NCBI GenBank assembly: GCA_002483145.1 | Contig: DLHJ01000013.1 | Coordinates: forward strand, 186,001 to 250,000 | DNA: 64,000 nucleotides | Direction of reading: 5' to 3' | From: Cellvibrio sp. UBA7671 | GTDB lineage: Bacteria; Pseudomonadota; Gammaproteobacteria; Pseudomonadales; Cellvibrionaceae | Shown here: positions 38,403-49,073 of the stretch, piece after piece | How positions within the stretch are numbered: the stretch's first letter is position 1 | Layout of the letters: each line of letters starts with the position of its first letter | Program-made: the position numbers and the translations under genes | Notes under the pieces: generated by a model | The model's database searches: none | What the model saw: the letters and a program-made list of their open reading frames with translations, nothing else | What the model was told of the DNA's origin: nothing

Positions 38403-39422
38403 TCAGTAATACTTCAACTGCGTCGCTTTGCCATGAAATACTTTGTACGAAAAAAAGGTGTAGCCGAGAATAGTGGGCAGTACCACGATTACGCCATACA
38501 AAATAAACATCAGCGACTCCGGCGCGCTGGCGGCTTGCCAGATATCCAATTTATTTGGCACAACATAGGGATAAAAACTGTAAGCCAAACCGATAAAACT
38601 TAACAAAAAAATCATCGCGGCCGACGCAAAAGGAATCCAGCAGCCAAAATCGTTAGGATAAGGTGCGCGTCTTAAGTAGCGATCTGCAATAAAAAACAGA
38701 ACAAAACAAAATACCGGGATCACCCATAAGATAATAACCAAAGGTGTGCCAAACCATTTATCAAAAATAATATCACTGACGAGTGGATTGACTATGGATA
38801 CCGCAACAATTCCCAATAGCATTAACCACGCGCAACGACGCGCCCACCATGCGGCGCGTTTTTGTAAATCCCCTTCTGTTTTCATTACCAACCAGGCGGC
38901 GCCGATAAAAGTATAACCGGCCGTCACACAAATTGCGCTGAGCGCGGCAAATAGATGCGCAGCCAAGGTATCTTCAAAACCCATCACAAAAAGGCCAAGC
39001 ATATAACCTTGTGCCAGGGTGGCGAGCAGTGAACCAACTTGAAATGTGCGATCCCATAATTCCTTGTGATCCTCCGGTGCTTTAGCGCGAAAGTCGAACG
39101 CGACTCCGCGCAGGATTAAACCGGCGAGCATGACCGTTACCGGTAAATACAGATTCAATAAAATCATGCTGTGCGCCAACGGAAACGCAATTAATAAAAT
39201 GCCTATGCCTAACACCAGCCAGGTTTCATTGGCGTCCCAAAAAGGGCCGATACTGGCGATCATGGTATCGCGCTGCGCCTCGGAATCTTTTGGCAATAAA
39301 ATGCCGACACCAAGATCGTAGCCATCGAGAATTGCGTAAATAAAAAATGCGAGCCCCATCAAACCAATAAAAATAACGGGTAACCAAAACGCCTCGCCAG
39401 ATAAAGTGCTGATATCAGTCAT
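38403..39422 (-). CDS. cydB: Cytochrome bd-type quinol oxidase subunit II
   Basis: A 339-residue membrane subunit with about eight to nine helices. Signature regions: ILDGYDLGVGILLPKDSE near residue 30, IGPFWDANETWLVLGIGILLIAFP (about 52-75), and the C-terminal SFIGLAYSFYPYVVPNKLDIWQAASAPESLMFILYGVIVVLPTILGYT block. It pairs with CydA to reduce oxygen to water with quinol electrons without pumping protons. It lies ten bases downstream of cydA. I see no CydX-like small ORF after it. Confidence 0.95.
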   Translation of the reverse strand: MTDISTLSGEAFWLPVIFIGLMGLAFFIYAILDGYDLGVGILLPKDSEAQRDTMIASIGPFWDANETWLVLGIGILLIAFPLAHSMILLNLYLPVTVMLAGLILRGVAFDFRAKAPEDHKELWDRTFQVGSLLATLAQGYMLGLFVMGFEDTLAAHLFAALSAICVTAGYTFIGAAWLVMKTEGDLQKRAAWWARRCAWLMLLGIVAVSIVNPLVSDIIFDKWFGTPLVIILWVIPVFCFVLFFIADRYLRRAPYPNDFGCWIPFASAAMIFLLSFIGLAYSFYPYVVPNKLDIWQAASAPESLMFILYGVIVVLPTILGYTFFSYKVFHGKATQLKYY

Positions 39423-39432
39423 GATTCATTCC

Positions 39433-40800
<1,368 letters not shown>

Positions 40801-40825
40801 GTCGGTTACCTCGATGATGAAACGG

Positions 40826-41392
40826 TCACTTCGTTGATTCTTTTTTACCGCCCAATAAACGGTCTTTCATATCCAATACTTTGCCGATGCTGCTGCCGAG
40901 CTTGAGTAATTTGCCAAGTTGGGCAGAATCGAGGCGCTGGATTTCCTGTGTCCAGAGAGTGAGCATTTCAATTAATTCGTGCATCTCGCGCATGCGCTGC
41001 TGCGCATATTCTTCTTCGGCGTTAGCGGGGGTATCAATCAACAAATTGCGCAGCGTTGATAACGTAGGGTCAATTTCACGTTTGCGACGCTGCTCAATCA
41101 GGGTCTTGGCAATGTCCCACACATCTCCCGGTGCTGAATAAAATTCTTTGCGCTCGCCCGGCCGGTGTTGCAGCTTAACCAGCTCCCAAGACATTAATTC
41201 CTTTAATCCCATGCTCACGTTAGAGCGGGAAATGCCGAGTGCTTCGGTGATGTCATCGGCGCACAACGGCTCTTTGCTTAAGACTAACAGGGCATACATC
41301 TGCCCGACTGTGCGGTTGATCCCCCAGCGGCTGCCCATTTCGCCAAAGTGAAGGATGCAGGATTGGATCATGGGGGTAAGGGGAGTCGTCAT
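40826..41392 (-). CDS. GbsR/MarR-type transcriptional regulator
   Basis: A 188-residue regulator of the GbsR branch of the MarR superfamily. The winged helix shows GINRTVGQMYALLVLSKEPLCADDITEALGISRSNVSMGLKELMSWELVKLQHRPGERKEFY, followed by a helical dimerisation region. It is the first gene of the cyd operon, so it probably controls its own synthesis and that of the oxidase. A 36-bp palindrome ends 16 bases upstream of its start codon, the obvious candidate site. The ligand or redox signal is unknown. Confidence 0.87.
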   Translation of the reverse strand: MTTPLTPMIQSCILHFGEMGSRWGINRTVGQMYALLVLSKEPLCADDITEALGISRSNVSMGLKELMSWELVKLQHRPGERKEFYSAPGDVWDIAKTLIEQRRKREIDPTLSTLRNLLIDTPANAEEEYAQQRMREMHELIEMLTLWTQEIQRLDSAQLGKLLKLGSSIGKVLDMKDRLLGGKKESTK

Positions 41393-41407
41393 ATAGGTCT
41401 TCCGGAT

Positions 41408-41443
41408 ATTCTGTAATTTCAGTATTTACTGAAATTACAGAAT
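41408..41443. promoter_or_regulatory. 36-bp palindrome upstream of the GbsR-cydAB operon
   Basis: Arms of 17 bases (41408-41424 and 41427-41443) are perfect reverse complements around a TT centre; the inner part reads TTCAGTA..TACTGAA. It lies 16-51 bases before the regulator ATG at 41392, where it would overlap the promoter or leader. The rest of the 41393-41693 spacer shows no gene. Confidence 0.85.
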
Positions 41444-41693
41444 TATTTGATTCTGGTCAAGCTTTGCCTGTTTTTAGTTCTTGCGGATGCTTTGCTTCCA
41501 AGGGTGTTGAATCCCTTTTTTATGTTTGTTGCCGCACCGAACCGGGGTGTTTTTCTTTCTATAGTGGGCTTGTTGTATCCCGGACTCGATCACATTAGCT
41601 ATTTAAGCTAGAGGTCGATAAGGGGATAAAAAGGGGAGTTGCTTGTTATCTATGGCTCCCGTATTGAACTTAATTCATAGAGAGATAATCATC

Positions 41694-41861
41694 ATGAACA
41701 AAGATCAAGTAAAAGGCTCAGTGAAGCAGGCTGCAGGTAAAGTGCAGCAAAAAACCGGTGAAGTTATTGGCAGCGAAAAACAGCAAGCCAAGGGCATCGC
41801 CAAACAAGTTGAAGGCAAAGTCCAAAAAGGGATCGGTGATTTGAAAGATAATCACAAGTAA
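41694..41861 (+). CDS. CsbD-family stress protein
   Basis: A 55-residue hydrophilic protein made of repeated Lys/Gly/Gln helices: MNKDQVKGSVKQAAGKVQ, then GEVIGSEKQQAKGIAKQVEGKVQKGIGDLKD. This is the CsbD/YjbJ pattern, a small general-stress protein of unknown molecular function, often very abundant. I chose the ATG at 41694 (AGAGA upstream) rather than the open frame start at 41643, which would add an unrelated hydrophobic leader. Confidence 0.9.
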   Translation: MNKDQVKGSVKQAAGKVQQKTGEVIGSEKQQAKGIAKQVEGKVQKGIGDLKDNHK

Positions 41862-42159
41862 ATGCTCCACCAAAAGTGATGGAAAACTTTGTTCATCCCG
41901 ACGCAATGGATTGCGTTAGTCTCCTGCCCAACGACTAATTCCCTGCATTTTTATGCCCTCCCTTAGATGTTCTTCCGCATGCCCTTCCTTTTCTAATAAG
42001 GTTTTCTTGCGAGCTCCTGCTGATACCCAATGCCGTTTTGTCATGCCTGCTTATGAGCAGCAGCTTTTGTAAGTGGTGAAGTTTATTTAGTGGTGCATGG
42101 GTTGCTGTAGTAAAATTCCCACGCAATCTTTCACTCGCCCCATTTTATTGAGTAATTTT

Positions 42160-43368
42160 ATGATCGATACCAAATCCTCAGCGGAACTGGATAGCTTCCT
42201 CGCTGACTGCCTGCAGGCGTTTACTGCCGGTACCCTGCAGCGCCTGGTGTTATCCAAATACAAGGGCGCAGAGGTGGATTTAAATCGCATCACGATTCGC
42301 CCGGTGCAGATTAAAGACCAGCAACTTCTATCGTTTTTGTACGAGTATCGCACCAACCATGTGACTAAAAATTTGGCTATCGAAGCGGCGATTGTGCAGT
42401 TGCGACAGTGGCTCGGTAGTGAATTTCACAATGCCCACATGATTAGCGACGAATGGGAAACCCAACTGAGTTTTAGCAAAAAAGGCAAAGTGTTGATCAA
42501 TAAAAACCGCAACAAAAATTCAGCACCGACCGGCGATAGCAGGGCTGTGCCGCCTGAGTTGGCGCACAATCGCAATAAGCTGCGCTATGTGGAGCAAGAT
42601 CGCCCTTATCTGCGTGAGCTGGGAATTACAGATGCGAGTAGACAGATCATTCCGGCTATGTCCCGCAAGTGGAAGCAGATTAATAAATTCATTGAGGTGC
42701 TTTCTACCGCAATCCAGCAAACTGGACTTGATAAGCGCGAAGAATTGCATATCGCCGATTTTGGATCGGGAAAAGCCTATCTGACCTTTGCGGTGCACGA
42801 TTATCTGACGGCCAATGTGGGTGTAAAAACACAAGTAACTGGTGTGGAATTGCGACAAGGTTTGGTGGATTTATGCAATCAAACTGCGCAAAAATTATCG
42901 CTGACTGGCATTAAATTCGAGCAGGGTGATGTACAACATTTCTCCGCGCAGAACATCAATATTATGATCGCTTTACACGCCTGCGATACCGCTACCGACT
43001 ACGCGCTCAATATGGGGATTCGCACCGGTGCCGAGATTATTATGTGCTCGCCTTGCTGCCACAAACAAATCCGTCCGCAATTAAAAAGCCCCGTGTTGCT
43101 TGCGCCTGTATTGCAACACGGCATTCATTTGGGGCAAGAGGCAGAAATGCTGACCGATGGCTTGCGCGCGTTATTGCTGGAAGCCAATGGCTATGACACC
43201 AAAGTGTTTGAATTTATTTCGCTCGAACATACCAGCAAAAACAAAATGATCTTGGCGCAGAAGCGGAAAACCGTGCGTGACAATACAGAAGTATTACAGC
43301 AGATTGCAGCGATCAAAACGTTTTACGGAATTGAAGAGCATTGTTTGGAAACACTGCTGCAGAACTAG
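42160..43368 (+). CDS. SAM-dependent methyltransferase (Methyltransf_32-like)
   Basis: About 402 residues. The N-terminal 150 residues are a charged, basic domain (LQRLVLSKYKGAEVDLNRITIRPVQIKDQQLLSF ... KKGKVLINKNRNKN). The C-terminal half is a class I methyltransferase: motif I LHIADFGSGKAYLTFAVHDYL (about 210-230), an acidic residue in VTGVELRQGLVDLC, and MIALHACDTATDYAL with CSPCCHKQIRPQL as the characteristic Cys-rich motif of the METTL25/RRNAD-like group. RNA or protein may be the target; none is established. The start at 42160 avoids a 21-codon extension without similarity. Confidence 0.8.
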   Translation: MIDTKSSAELDSFLADCLQAFTAGTLQRLVLSKYKGAEVDLNRITIRPVQIKDQQLLSFLYEYRTNHVTKNLAIEAAIVQLRQWLGSEFHNAHMISDEWETQLSFSKKGKVLINKNRNKNSAPTGDSRAVPPELAHNRNKLRYVEQDRPYLRELGITDASRQIIPAMSRKWKQINKFIEVLSTAIQQTGLDKREELHIADFGSGKAYLTFAVHDYLTANVGVKTQVTGVELRQGLVDLCNQTAQKLSLTGIKFEQGDVQHFSAQNINIMIALHACDTATDYALNMGIRTGAEIIMCSPCCHKQIRPQLKSPVLLAPVLQHGIHLGQEAEMLTDGLRALLLEANGYDTKVFEFISLEHTSKNKMILAQKRKTVRDNTEVLQQIAAIKTFYGIEEHCLETLLQN

Positions 43369-43385
43369 CTGCGTCGAGGGTTGAG

Positions 43386-43646
43386 TTAGCGTTTGTATTG
43401 CGTCGGGCAGTAGCCGCGATTAATCTCAGGCGAGCGCAGCTGTAGATGTTTGGTTTTTCGTCCGCTAACGCGTTCACGCCACAGGCGAAATGATGCGGGC
43501 TTCAGCTCGCGCCGCATCAATACGCGCACATCCGGCTCGCCTAAACCGTAGAGTGTTTTTATGGCTTCAAAAGGTGTGCGATCTTCCCAGGCCATTTCAA
43601 TAATGCGCGAGATGTCAGCTTGAGTGAGTGATGTGTCGTGATTCAT
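43386..43646 (-). CDS. TIGR03643/DUF2805 family protein
   Basis: An 86-residue basic protein with the family features ADISRIIEMAWEDRTPFEAIKTLYGLGEPDVRVLMRRELKPASFRLWRERVSGRKTKH. This small family appears widely in proteobacteria, often near photolyase-type genes; function unknown. The first 45 residues look like a helix-turn-helix, so DNA binding is possible. Convergent with the methyltransferase gene, 17 bases apart. Confidence 0.85.
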   Translation of the reverse strand: MNHDTSLTQADISRIIEMAWEDRTPFEAIKTLYGLGEPDVRVLMRRELKPASFRLWRERVSGRKTKHLQLRSPEINRGYCPTQYKR

Positions 43647-43710
43647 TGCGGTATCTGTATGGTTTGCTACTGGTACGCGTTTTTGGGATTGTGGATCACA
43701 AGTACAGAAT

Positions 43711-43748
43711 AAAAAGCCCCGATCATCGGCGATGAGCGGGGCTTTTTA
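43711..43748. terminator. Intrinsic terminator, bidirectional
   Basis: A5, GCCCCG (43716-43721), an inner CATCG/CGATG pairing, CGGGGC (43737-43742), T5. On the minus strand it ends the glycerophosphodiesterase transcript. Confidence 0.88.
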
Positions 43749-43766
43749 TTTTCTTATCATTTGTTG

Positions 43767-45023
43767 TTATTTCAAATTCATACAGCTCGCATAATAACTA
43801 ACACTTGCTGGCCAATCAGAGAAGATGCCAATTACGCCGACATCCTTGGCCAACACATGTAACGCATCCATCATGTCGCCGTCGTTATTGATTGCTGGAT
43901 TCACCGTTTGGTAATACCAGCCGCCGCCGTTTTTGAGTGGGCCCGAGCGCTCAAATGACCAAGTAATCATTTTCAGGCCCGCTTTTTTGGCGTTGCGCGC
44001 GTATTCGGATGGGATAATTTTATTGTTGTTGTCCAGTGCCAGCAGTACCCATATCGGTGGAGCGACAATGTTAAATCCCTCGTCGGCATACATTTGTAAA
44101 TCGATTGCCGTTGGTACATCGGCAATGGTGTTGGCATCATCCAAATACACTGCTTGTTTGCCAAATTCCGGTTCGTTGTTTATCCAGTAGCGCACATCCT
44201 GAATGTCGAATGATTGCGACCACACATCGCGTGCTTTTACACCTGCGGCTTTATATTCATTTATTAATTGTTGTGCATACATCGCTTGGGTGTAGGTGCC
44301 TTCAAATGGCATGGCTACACTGGCTGATTTCAGTTCGGGGGTCATTTTCACACCGAGTCTTTTAAATAATTGGATGCTTTCGGCATGAGTAAGCAATGTG
44401 CCTTTGTTTGCGTATAAATCGGTACGCCAATTGGCGGTGCCTTTTAAATATTCATCGACGCTAAGGGCTTTTGGATTAAATGCATCCATTTTTCCTTGCA
44501 GAGTTTTAAATTCGGCTAAGGTGATATCGCTGGTGCAGCAATTGGCGCTTGCCGCTTTACCACTCACTGGATCAAAGGGTGAAAAATTCTGGCTGCATTT
44601 GCTGGCGAGTGGTGTGGCGAGGATATTGGTAGTGGTGTGCAGGTCGCATTGTGAATGACGGCACACAAGTTGTTTGTCTTTGGTGAAGGTGACATCGCAC
44701 TCCAAAATGCCGGCGCCCATTTTGGCTGCAGCTTCGTAAGATTCCTTGGTGTGCTCAGGAAATTGCAAGGGTGCGCCGCGGTGGCCAATTGAGAAATTGG
44801 TTTTTTTTGCTGGGCTGTTAACGCAGCTCTGCAATTTCTTTTTCAGCGCGCTTTCGTCCATATCATTCACTAAAAAATAGGGACGCGGGCCGAGCTGGAT
44901 GCTGGAGTTTTTGTCGTCATCTTTATAGCGTTGGTCGTCCCTGTCGCCGTGGGCACAAGCGGTGAAGGGAATAATAAATGTCAGCATCAAGGCGCTGGTG
45001 AGCAGATGGATTTGGCGCAGCAT
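43767..45023 (-). CDS. Exported glycerophosphodiester phosphodiesterase
   Basis: A 418-residue exported protein. The leader ends FTAC|AHGD, a possible lipobox. The GDPD TIM barrel has its signature residues: [49 protein letters not shown] (His-Arg-Gly, Glu-x-Asp and catalytic His), the metal-site glutamate in [11 protein letters not shown], and MITWSFERS and [13 protein letters not shown] at the barrel end. It hydrolyses glycerophosphodiesters to glycerol-3-phosphate and an alcohol. It carries insertions with Cys pairs (SQCDLH ... SKC ... NCC) not found in short GlpQ proteins. No glp transport gene is adjacent. Confidence 0.87.
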   Translation of the reverse strand: MLRQIHLLTSALMLTFIIPFTACAHGDRDDQRYKDDDKNSSIQLGPRPYFLVNDMDESALKKKLQSCVNSPAKKTNFSIGHRGAPLQFPEHTKESYEAAAKMGAGILECDVTFTKDKQLVCRHSQCDLHTTTNILATPLASKCSQNFSPFDPVSGKAASANCCTSDITLAEFKTLQGKMDAFNPKALSVDEYLKGTANWRTDLYANKGTLLTHAESIQLFKRLGVKMTPELKSASVAMPFEGTYTQAMYAQQLINEYKAAGVKARDVWSQSFDIQDVRYWINNEPEFGKQAVYLDDANTIADVPTAIDLQMYADEGFNIVAPPIWVLLALDNNNKIIPSEYARNAKKAGLKMITWSFERSGPLKNGGGWYYQTVNPAINNDGDMMDALHVLAKDVGVIGIFSDWPASVSYYASCMNLK

Positions 45024-45238
45024 GGAAACCTCCTTTAGTGGGTTGGGTTGTATAGATAGCGGTGTAACCCTAGCGCGCTAATATGAAGGTAATTTGCCGA
45101 TTTGATGACAGCTTCGCGATGGCTGATGGTTTTGTGTGCTCTGTCGCATTAGGCTGAAATATCATGAAATACCAAAATCTGCAATTTAGGTTAGGCTAGG
45201 TACAGTTTTTATGATTGCCATTTCAAGGATCCTGACTT

Positions 45239-47239
45239 ATGTCCAACAGCATTCCATTGTTAGTGACCCAATTACTGGCCTGTACCAATGCGGGAGAGGC
45301 AAAACCGGTGGTCGATGCATTGGTGAAGCACTTGTGCGAGATCACCGGCCTGGATTTACATCCGGCACTTTTTCTTGATGAGCATGCAACTATCACTGAG
45401 CAAGGCAAGGCGGTATCGCCCACTACTGCAGCACAGTGTGCGGAGGATGTGCAGCGGACGCGGATTTTTATGCAGGGGGTTTATGCTGCGCTCCAGCAAA
45501 AGCTGCAACAAAAAAATTCTCAACCAATCGAGGTGTTGTACGCGGGGACTGGTCCCTTTGGGTTGTTGTTGATACCGCTCTTGCCGTTATTGGATGCAGC
45601 ACAGGTGCGCGTAACCTTGTTGGATATTCACGTAGAGTCGCTGACAAAATTGCAGCAGCTTATCGACTTTCTGGGTGTTGGTAATTTTATTGTACGAGCG
45701 GAATGTGCAGATGCTTGTGCATGGCAGAGCGAGAAAAAGTTTGATGTGATTATTTCTGAAACCATGCGGCAGGGATTAATACAGGAACCGCAAGTGGCCA
45801 TTTTTAGTCATCTGCAACAGTTTTTGAAAGAGGATGGTTGGCTGATACCGGAAACAATCCGGTTGGATTTGTGGTTGAGTACAGGTGTTGCTCCTGCGCT
45901 GGGTGAGCGTAAAAAACCTGATGTGCATTTAGGTCGGGTATTTCAGTTGGATAAGGCTACGGCGATACAACTAGGCAAGGGTGACAATGGTTGCACACAT
46001 GGCAATCTATGGGTGCCGGATTATGCCGGGGCGTTAAAGGATTTAAAATTAACTACTTTTATTCAAGTGTTTGGCAATTATCAGCTTCATGAAAATCAAT
46101 CGCAGCTCACGCTACCACTTTACGAGCGCAATGCGCGGGTTCAGCCGAATTCACTGCTGCGGTTTCGCTATGAATTTGGGACATATCCCCAATGCGTATT
46201 TGCGTATGAACAATTACCCGAACTTGCCGAATACCCATTGCCTGATAGTTTGGAAAAAAATGTCCAGGGTATTTATCACCTTAAGCGGCTATGGCACAAA
46301 ATCCAATTGCGCAAGCAGGCGGTCTCTTCTGCCAAAGCGCAGCAGCAATTGGCGGATATTCCTGACAGCGAATGGCTGCTGGATCGCATTTTGTTGGATC
46401 AATTGGGCGCAGGGCTTGAGCCCGGCATGCAGCAATTGTATTTCGCCGACACACTGGTGGATGTTGAATACTGGCTCGCCAGTGCGAATGCGGGTGAAAT
46501 TACGGAAGATCAAATTCAGCGCACCAATCGCGCGATAGTCAATTTTATTGAAAATAAAAATGGTGAGTTGGATGCTCAAACCAGATTGCCATTGAATGAG
46601 CAGCAACTCTCCCATTGGGATGAACAGGGCTACCTGATTATTCCCGGTGTGTTATCGGCTAGTGAATCTGCGGCAGCGCGCGCGGCCATTTGGGATTTTC
46701 TACACATGCGTGCAGATGATCCCGCCAGTTGGTATCAATCTTCTACGCAAATGAAAAAAATCATGGTGCAGTTATTTACCCATCCTGCACTTGAGGTTGC
46801 GCGTAATTCGGATTATATCCGCCGTATTTTCCAGCAATTGTGGCAGCGCGATGATTTGGTAATGACAACTGACCGCGTAGGTTTTAATCCGCCGGAAACG
46901 ACACAGTGGCAATTTCCCGGACCGGGCATTCATTGGGATGTGGAATTGATAGCGCCAGTTCCATTTGGTACCCAGGCGTTAATTTATTTAACGGATGTGG
47001 CTGAGGACCAGGGCGCTTTTTGTTGTGTGCCGGGCTTCCATAAACAAATCGATAATTGGTTGGCGGTACAGCCGCAGGGCATTGATCTGCAGCAGCAGGA
47101 TTGGTCGCAATGGCCGGTAAAACCTATCGCTGCGAATGCAGGCGATTTGATTATCTGGCACCAGGCGTTACCGCACGGTAGTAGCCCTAACCGCGCAAAT
47201 TTTCCGCGTATGGTGCAGTATCTCAATATGTATCGTTAG
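45239..47239 (+). CDS. PRMT-like methyltransferase fused to a PhyH (Fe/2-oxoglutarate) dioxygenase
   Basis: A 666-residue two-domain protein. Residues about 60-330 resemble a class I methyltransferase of arginine-methyltransferase type: motif I EVLYAGTGPFGLLLIPLL (about 97-114), an acidic post-I residue in TLLDIHVESL, and SETMRQGLIQE (about 172-182), which matches the PRMT double-E loop (SE-x-M-G/Q-x-L-x-x-E). Residues about 455-666 form a PhyH-like dioxygenase: WDEQGYLIIPGVLSA at the start, HWDVEL (about 565) with the His-x-Asp ligands, a distal His in HQALPHGSS (about 645) and Arg in SPNR for 2-oxoglutarate. A middle region (about 335-450) is unassigned. No partner gene is adjacent; substrate unknown. 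Confidence 0.78.
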   Translation: MSNSIPLLVTQLLACTNAGEAKPVVDALVKHLCEITGLDLHPALFLDEHATITEQGKAVSPTTAAQCAEDVQRTRIFMQGVYAALQQKLQQKNSQPIEVLYAGTGPFGLLLIPLLPLLDAAQVRVTLLDIHVESLTKLQQLIDFLGVGNFIVRAECADACAWQSEKKFDVIISETMRQGLIQEPQVAIFSHLQQFLKEDGWLIPETIRLDLWLSTGVAPALGERKKPDVHLGRVFQLDKATAIQLGKGDNGCTHGNLWVPDYAGALKDLKLTTFIQVFGNYQLHENQSQLTLPLYERNARVQPNSLLRFRYEFGTYPQCVFAYEQLPELAEYPLPDSLEKNVQGIYHLKRLWHKIQLRKQAVSSAKAQQQLADIPDSEWLLDRILLDQLGAGLEPGMQQLYFADTLVDVEYWLASANAGEITEDQIQRTNRAIVNFIENKNGELDAQTRLPLNEQQLSHWDEQGYLIIPGVLSASESAAARAAIWDFLHMRADDPASWYQSSTQMKKIMVQLFTHPALEVARNSDYIRRIFQQLWQRDDLVMTTDRVGFNPPETTQWQFPGPGIHWDVELIAPVPFGTQALIYLTDVAEDQGAFCCVPGFHKQIDNWLAVQPQGIDLQQQDWSQWPVKPIAANAGDLIIWHQALPHGSSPNRANFPRMVQYLNMYR

Positions 47240-47268
47240 TGAGTGGAGGGCGGTGGGCGCCGGGTTAT

Positions 47269-47287
47269 GTAGATAGATTCAATCTAT
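47269..47287. repeat. Perfect 15-bp palindrome behind GTAG
   Basis: GTAG (47269-47272) is followed by ATAGATT, C, AATCTAT (47273-47287). It may be an operator for the operon starting at 47410 or an AT-rich variant of the GTAG-headed hairpins seen elsewhere in the window. Confidence 0.4.
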
Positions 47288-47409
47288 GACCTTTGTCTGG
47301 ACGCGCTGGCGCCTATAGAAGATACTTTCCGCCTGCATCCCAATCAGTATTGGGCAGCGCAATGGATTCGATTCACGCGGACGCTAATTAACAAAATCCA
47401 GGCTGTAAC

Positions 47410-48441
47410 ATGAACCCGATCGATCCTTTATCTACTTATTCTCTCCAGCGTAGGCAGTTACTACTTGGCATGGCTGCTGCGAGCTTACCCTTGGGTGTTG
47501 CCTCCTGTTCCCGTACTGAGGAGAGCAATTTACTGGTGGTTGGCGGTTTGCCTGTTACTTGCAACCTGACCCTGCCAGTTGCTTGCGTTGCCAAAGCGGC
47601 GGCGGGGGCATCGGGTGTGGGGTTCCAATACAGTAAATACAGTGGTTGGCCAGAGATCAAGGAATCGTTGATGACCGGGCGTATTCAGGCTGCCTATATG
47701 CTGGCGCCGCTGGTGATGGATCTCACTACCAAAAAAATTCCGCTTAAAATTGTCTCGCTCGGGCATAGATCCGGCGCGGTGATTATGGTCCGCACGGACT
47801 CTGACTATAAAAGTTTCAGCCAACTGAAAGGCAAGCGCATCGCAATCCCCAGCCGTTTCGCGGTGGATTTTTTGTTCCTGCGCAAAATGCTCGCACAAGA
47901 GGGCATGACCCACACCGATATTGAAATTGTTGAAATGCCTCCGCCCGATATGCCCGCCGCACTCTACGCCAATGCAGTGGATGCCTATTGCACGGGTGAA
48001 CCCTTCGGTGCCGCAGCGCAAAAAGCCGGTTATGCACGCCCGTTACGCATGACGCGTGATGAGTGGCGCAATTATATTTGCTGCGTACTGACCGTGCGCG
48101 AAGAACTGATTCAGACGCAACCGGAAGTTGTGCAAGATCTGGTTAACCATGTGATGGCCGCAGGTGCCTGGTTGGATCAGGGTATGGTGAATCGTGAGAA
48201 AGCAGTTCAAATTGCTGCTGGTCGCCAATTCTTCAATCAAGATCCCAACATTATTCGTTTTGTGATGGAAAACCCTGAAGACCGGGTGACCTATGGCGAT
48301 ATGCGCATGATCAAAGAGGAGTTCAATGAGTTGATGGAGCTGTCTATCGCGGCGGGTACACTGACTAAACCGGTTGCGTTTGAAAACTATGTGGACGAAA
48401 CCTTCGTCAACAACGCCAAACCTGTTGCTATTACTGTTTAG
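47410..48441 (+). CDS. ABC transporter substrate-binding protein, NrtA/SsuA (NMT1) type
   Basis: A 343-residue exported protein. The N-terminus holds a twin Arg (LQRRQLLLGMAAASLPLGVASC), consistent with a Tat signal, and Cys33 in GVASC is a possible lipidation site. The mature part resembles the nitrate/sulfonate-type binding proteins: LRVVGG-like LLVVGGLPVTCNLTLPVACVA, SGWPEIKESLMTGRIQAAYMLAPLVMDLT, QLKGKRIAIPSRFAVDFLFLRKML and YANAVDAYCTGEPFGAAAQ. It heads a five-gene operon with a Sco protein, a cupredoxin, and the permease and ATPase. The ligand is not evident; a copper-related cargo is suggested only by context. Confidence 0.85.
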   Translation: MNPIDPLSTYSLQRRQLLLGMAAASLPLGVASCSRTEESNLLVVGGLPVTCNLTLPVACVAKAAAGASGVGFQYSKYSGWPEIKESLMTGRIQAAYMLAPLVMDLTTKKIPLKIVSLGHRSGAVIMVRTDSDYKSFSQLKGKRIAIPSRFAVDFLFLRKMLAQEGMTHTDIEIVEMPPPDMPAALYANAVDAYCTGEPFGAAAQKAGYARPLRMTRDEWRNYICCVLTVREELIQTQPEVVQDLVNHVMAAGAWLDQGMVNREKAVQIAAGRQFFNQDPNIIRFVMENPEDRVTYGDMRMIKEEFNELMELSIAAGTLTKPVAFENYVDETFVNNAKPVAITV

Positions 48442-48452
48442 TGTCGGGATTG

Positions 48453-49073
48453 ATGATGATTCGATTGATTCTGGTGTTTGCGTTTTGCATAAGCCTTATC
48501 AGCAATGTTGCGGCAGAAAATGTTGCAACAGAAAATAAGGAATTAAAATCCGGTGTGTTTGACCCTCCGCGTATGGCTCCGGATTTTTCCCTCGCCAGCT
48601 CCCTCGATACGCAATTCACATTGAGCGAGCAGCGCGGCAAAATTGTGGTGTTGGGTTTTGGTTTTAGCCATTGCCCTAATGTCTGCCCCATGACACTCGC
48701 GAACCTTGCGCAAACCTATAAAAATCTCGGCGCCATGGTCGATCAGGTACAAGTGGTTTATATGACCGTTGATCCCGAGCGCGACACTCCGGCGCGCCTG
48801 CGCGAATATCTGGCGAATTTTAATCCGCGTTTTATTGGTGTGACAGGCTCTGCGGATGAGTTGGCGTCCTTGCGTCAGTCCTACGGCATAATCGCAAAAA
48901 AAGAAGTGCACAAAAATGGCGGCACCTATGAGGTGCATCATTCCTCTTATATTTATTTAATTGATCGCGATGGTTTGTTGCGCGCGCTGGTGCCGTTTGG
49001 AAAAAGTGCCGCCGACATAACCCACGACATCAACATATTGCTGCAAGAAAAAACGCAACAGGCTGCCCTATGA
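48453..49073 (+). CDS. Sco1/SenC-family copper chaperone
   Basis: About 206 residues with a signal peptide or anchor (LILVFAFCISLISNVAA) and a thioredoxin-like Sco domain. Copper ligands are present: GFGFSHCPNVCPMTL (Cys-x-x-x-Cys) and the distal His in GGTYEVHHSSYIYLID; VYMTVDPERDTPARLREYLANF is the usual Sco block. Sco proteins deliver copper to CuA of cytochrome oxidase or related enzymes and may act as thiol reductases. The open frame reaches the GTG at 48441, which overlaps the preceding stop codon; the ATGs at 48453 and 48456 have GGGA upstream. It shares an ATGA overlap with the cupredoxin gene. Confidence 0.9.
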   Translation: MMIRLILVFAFCISLISNVAAENVATENKELKSGVFDPPRMAPDFSLASSLDTQFTLSEQRGKIVVLGFGFSHCPNVCPMTLANLAQTYKNLGAMVDQVQVVYMTVDPERDTPARLREYLANFNPRFIGVTGSADELASLRQSYGIIAKKEVHKNGGTYEVHHSSYIYLIDRDGLLRALVPFGKSAADITHDINILLQEKTQQAAL

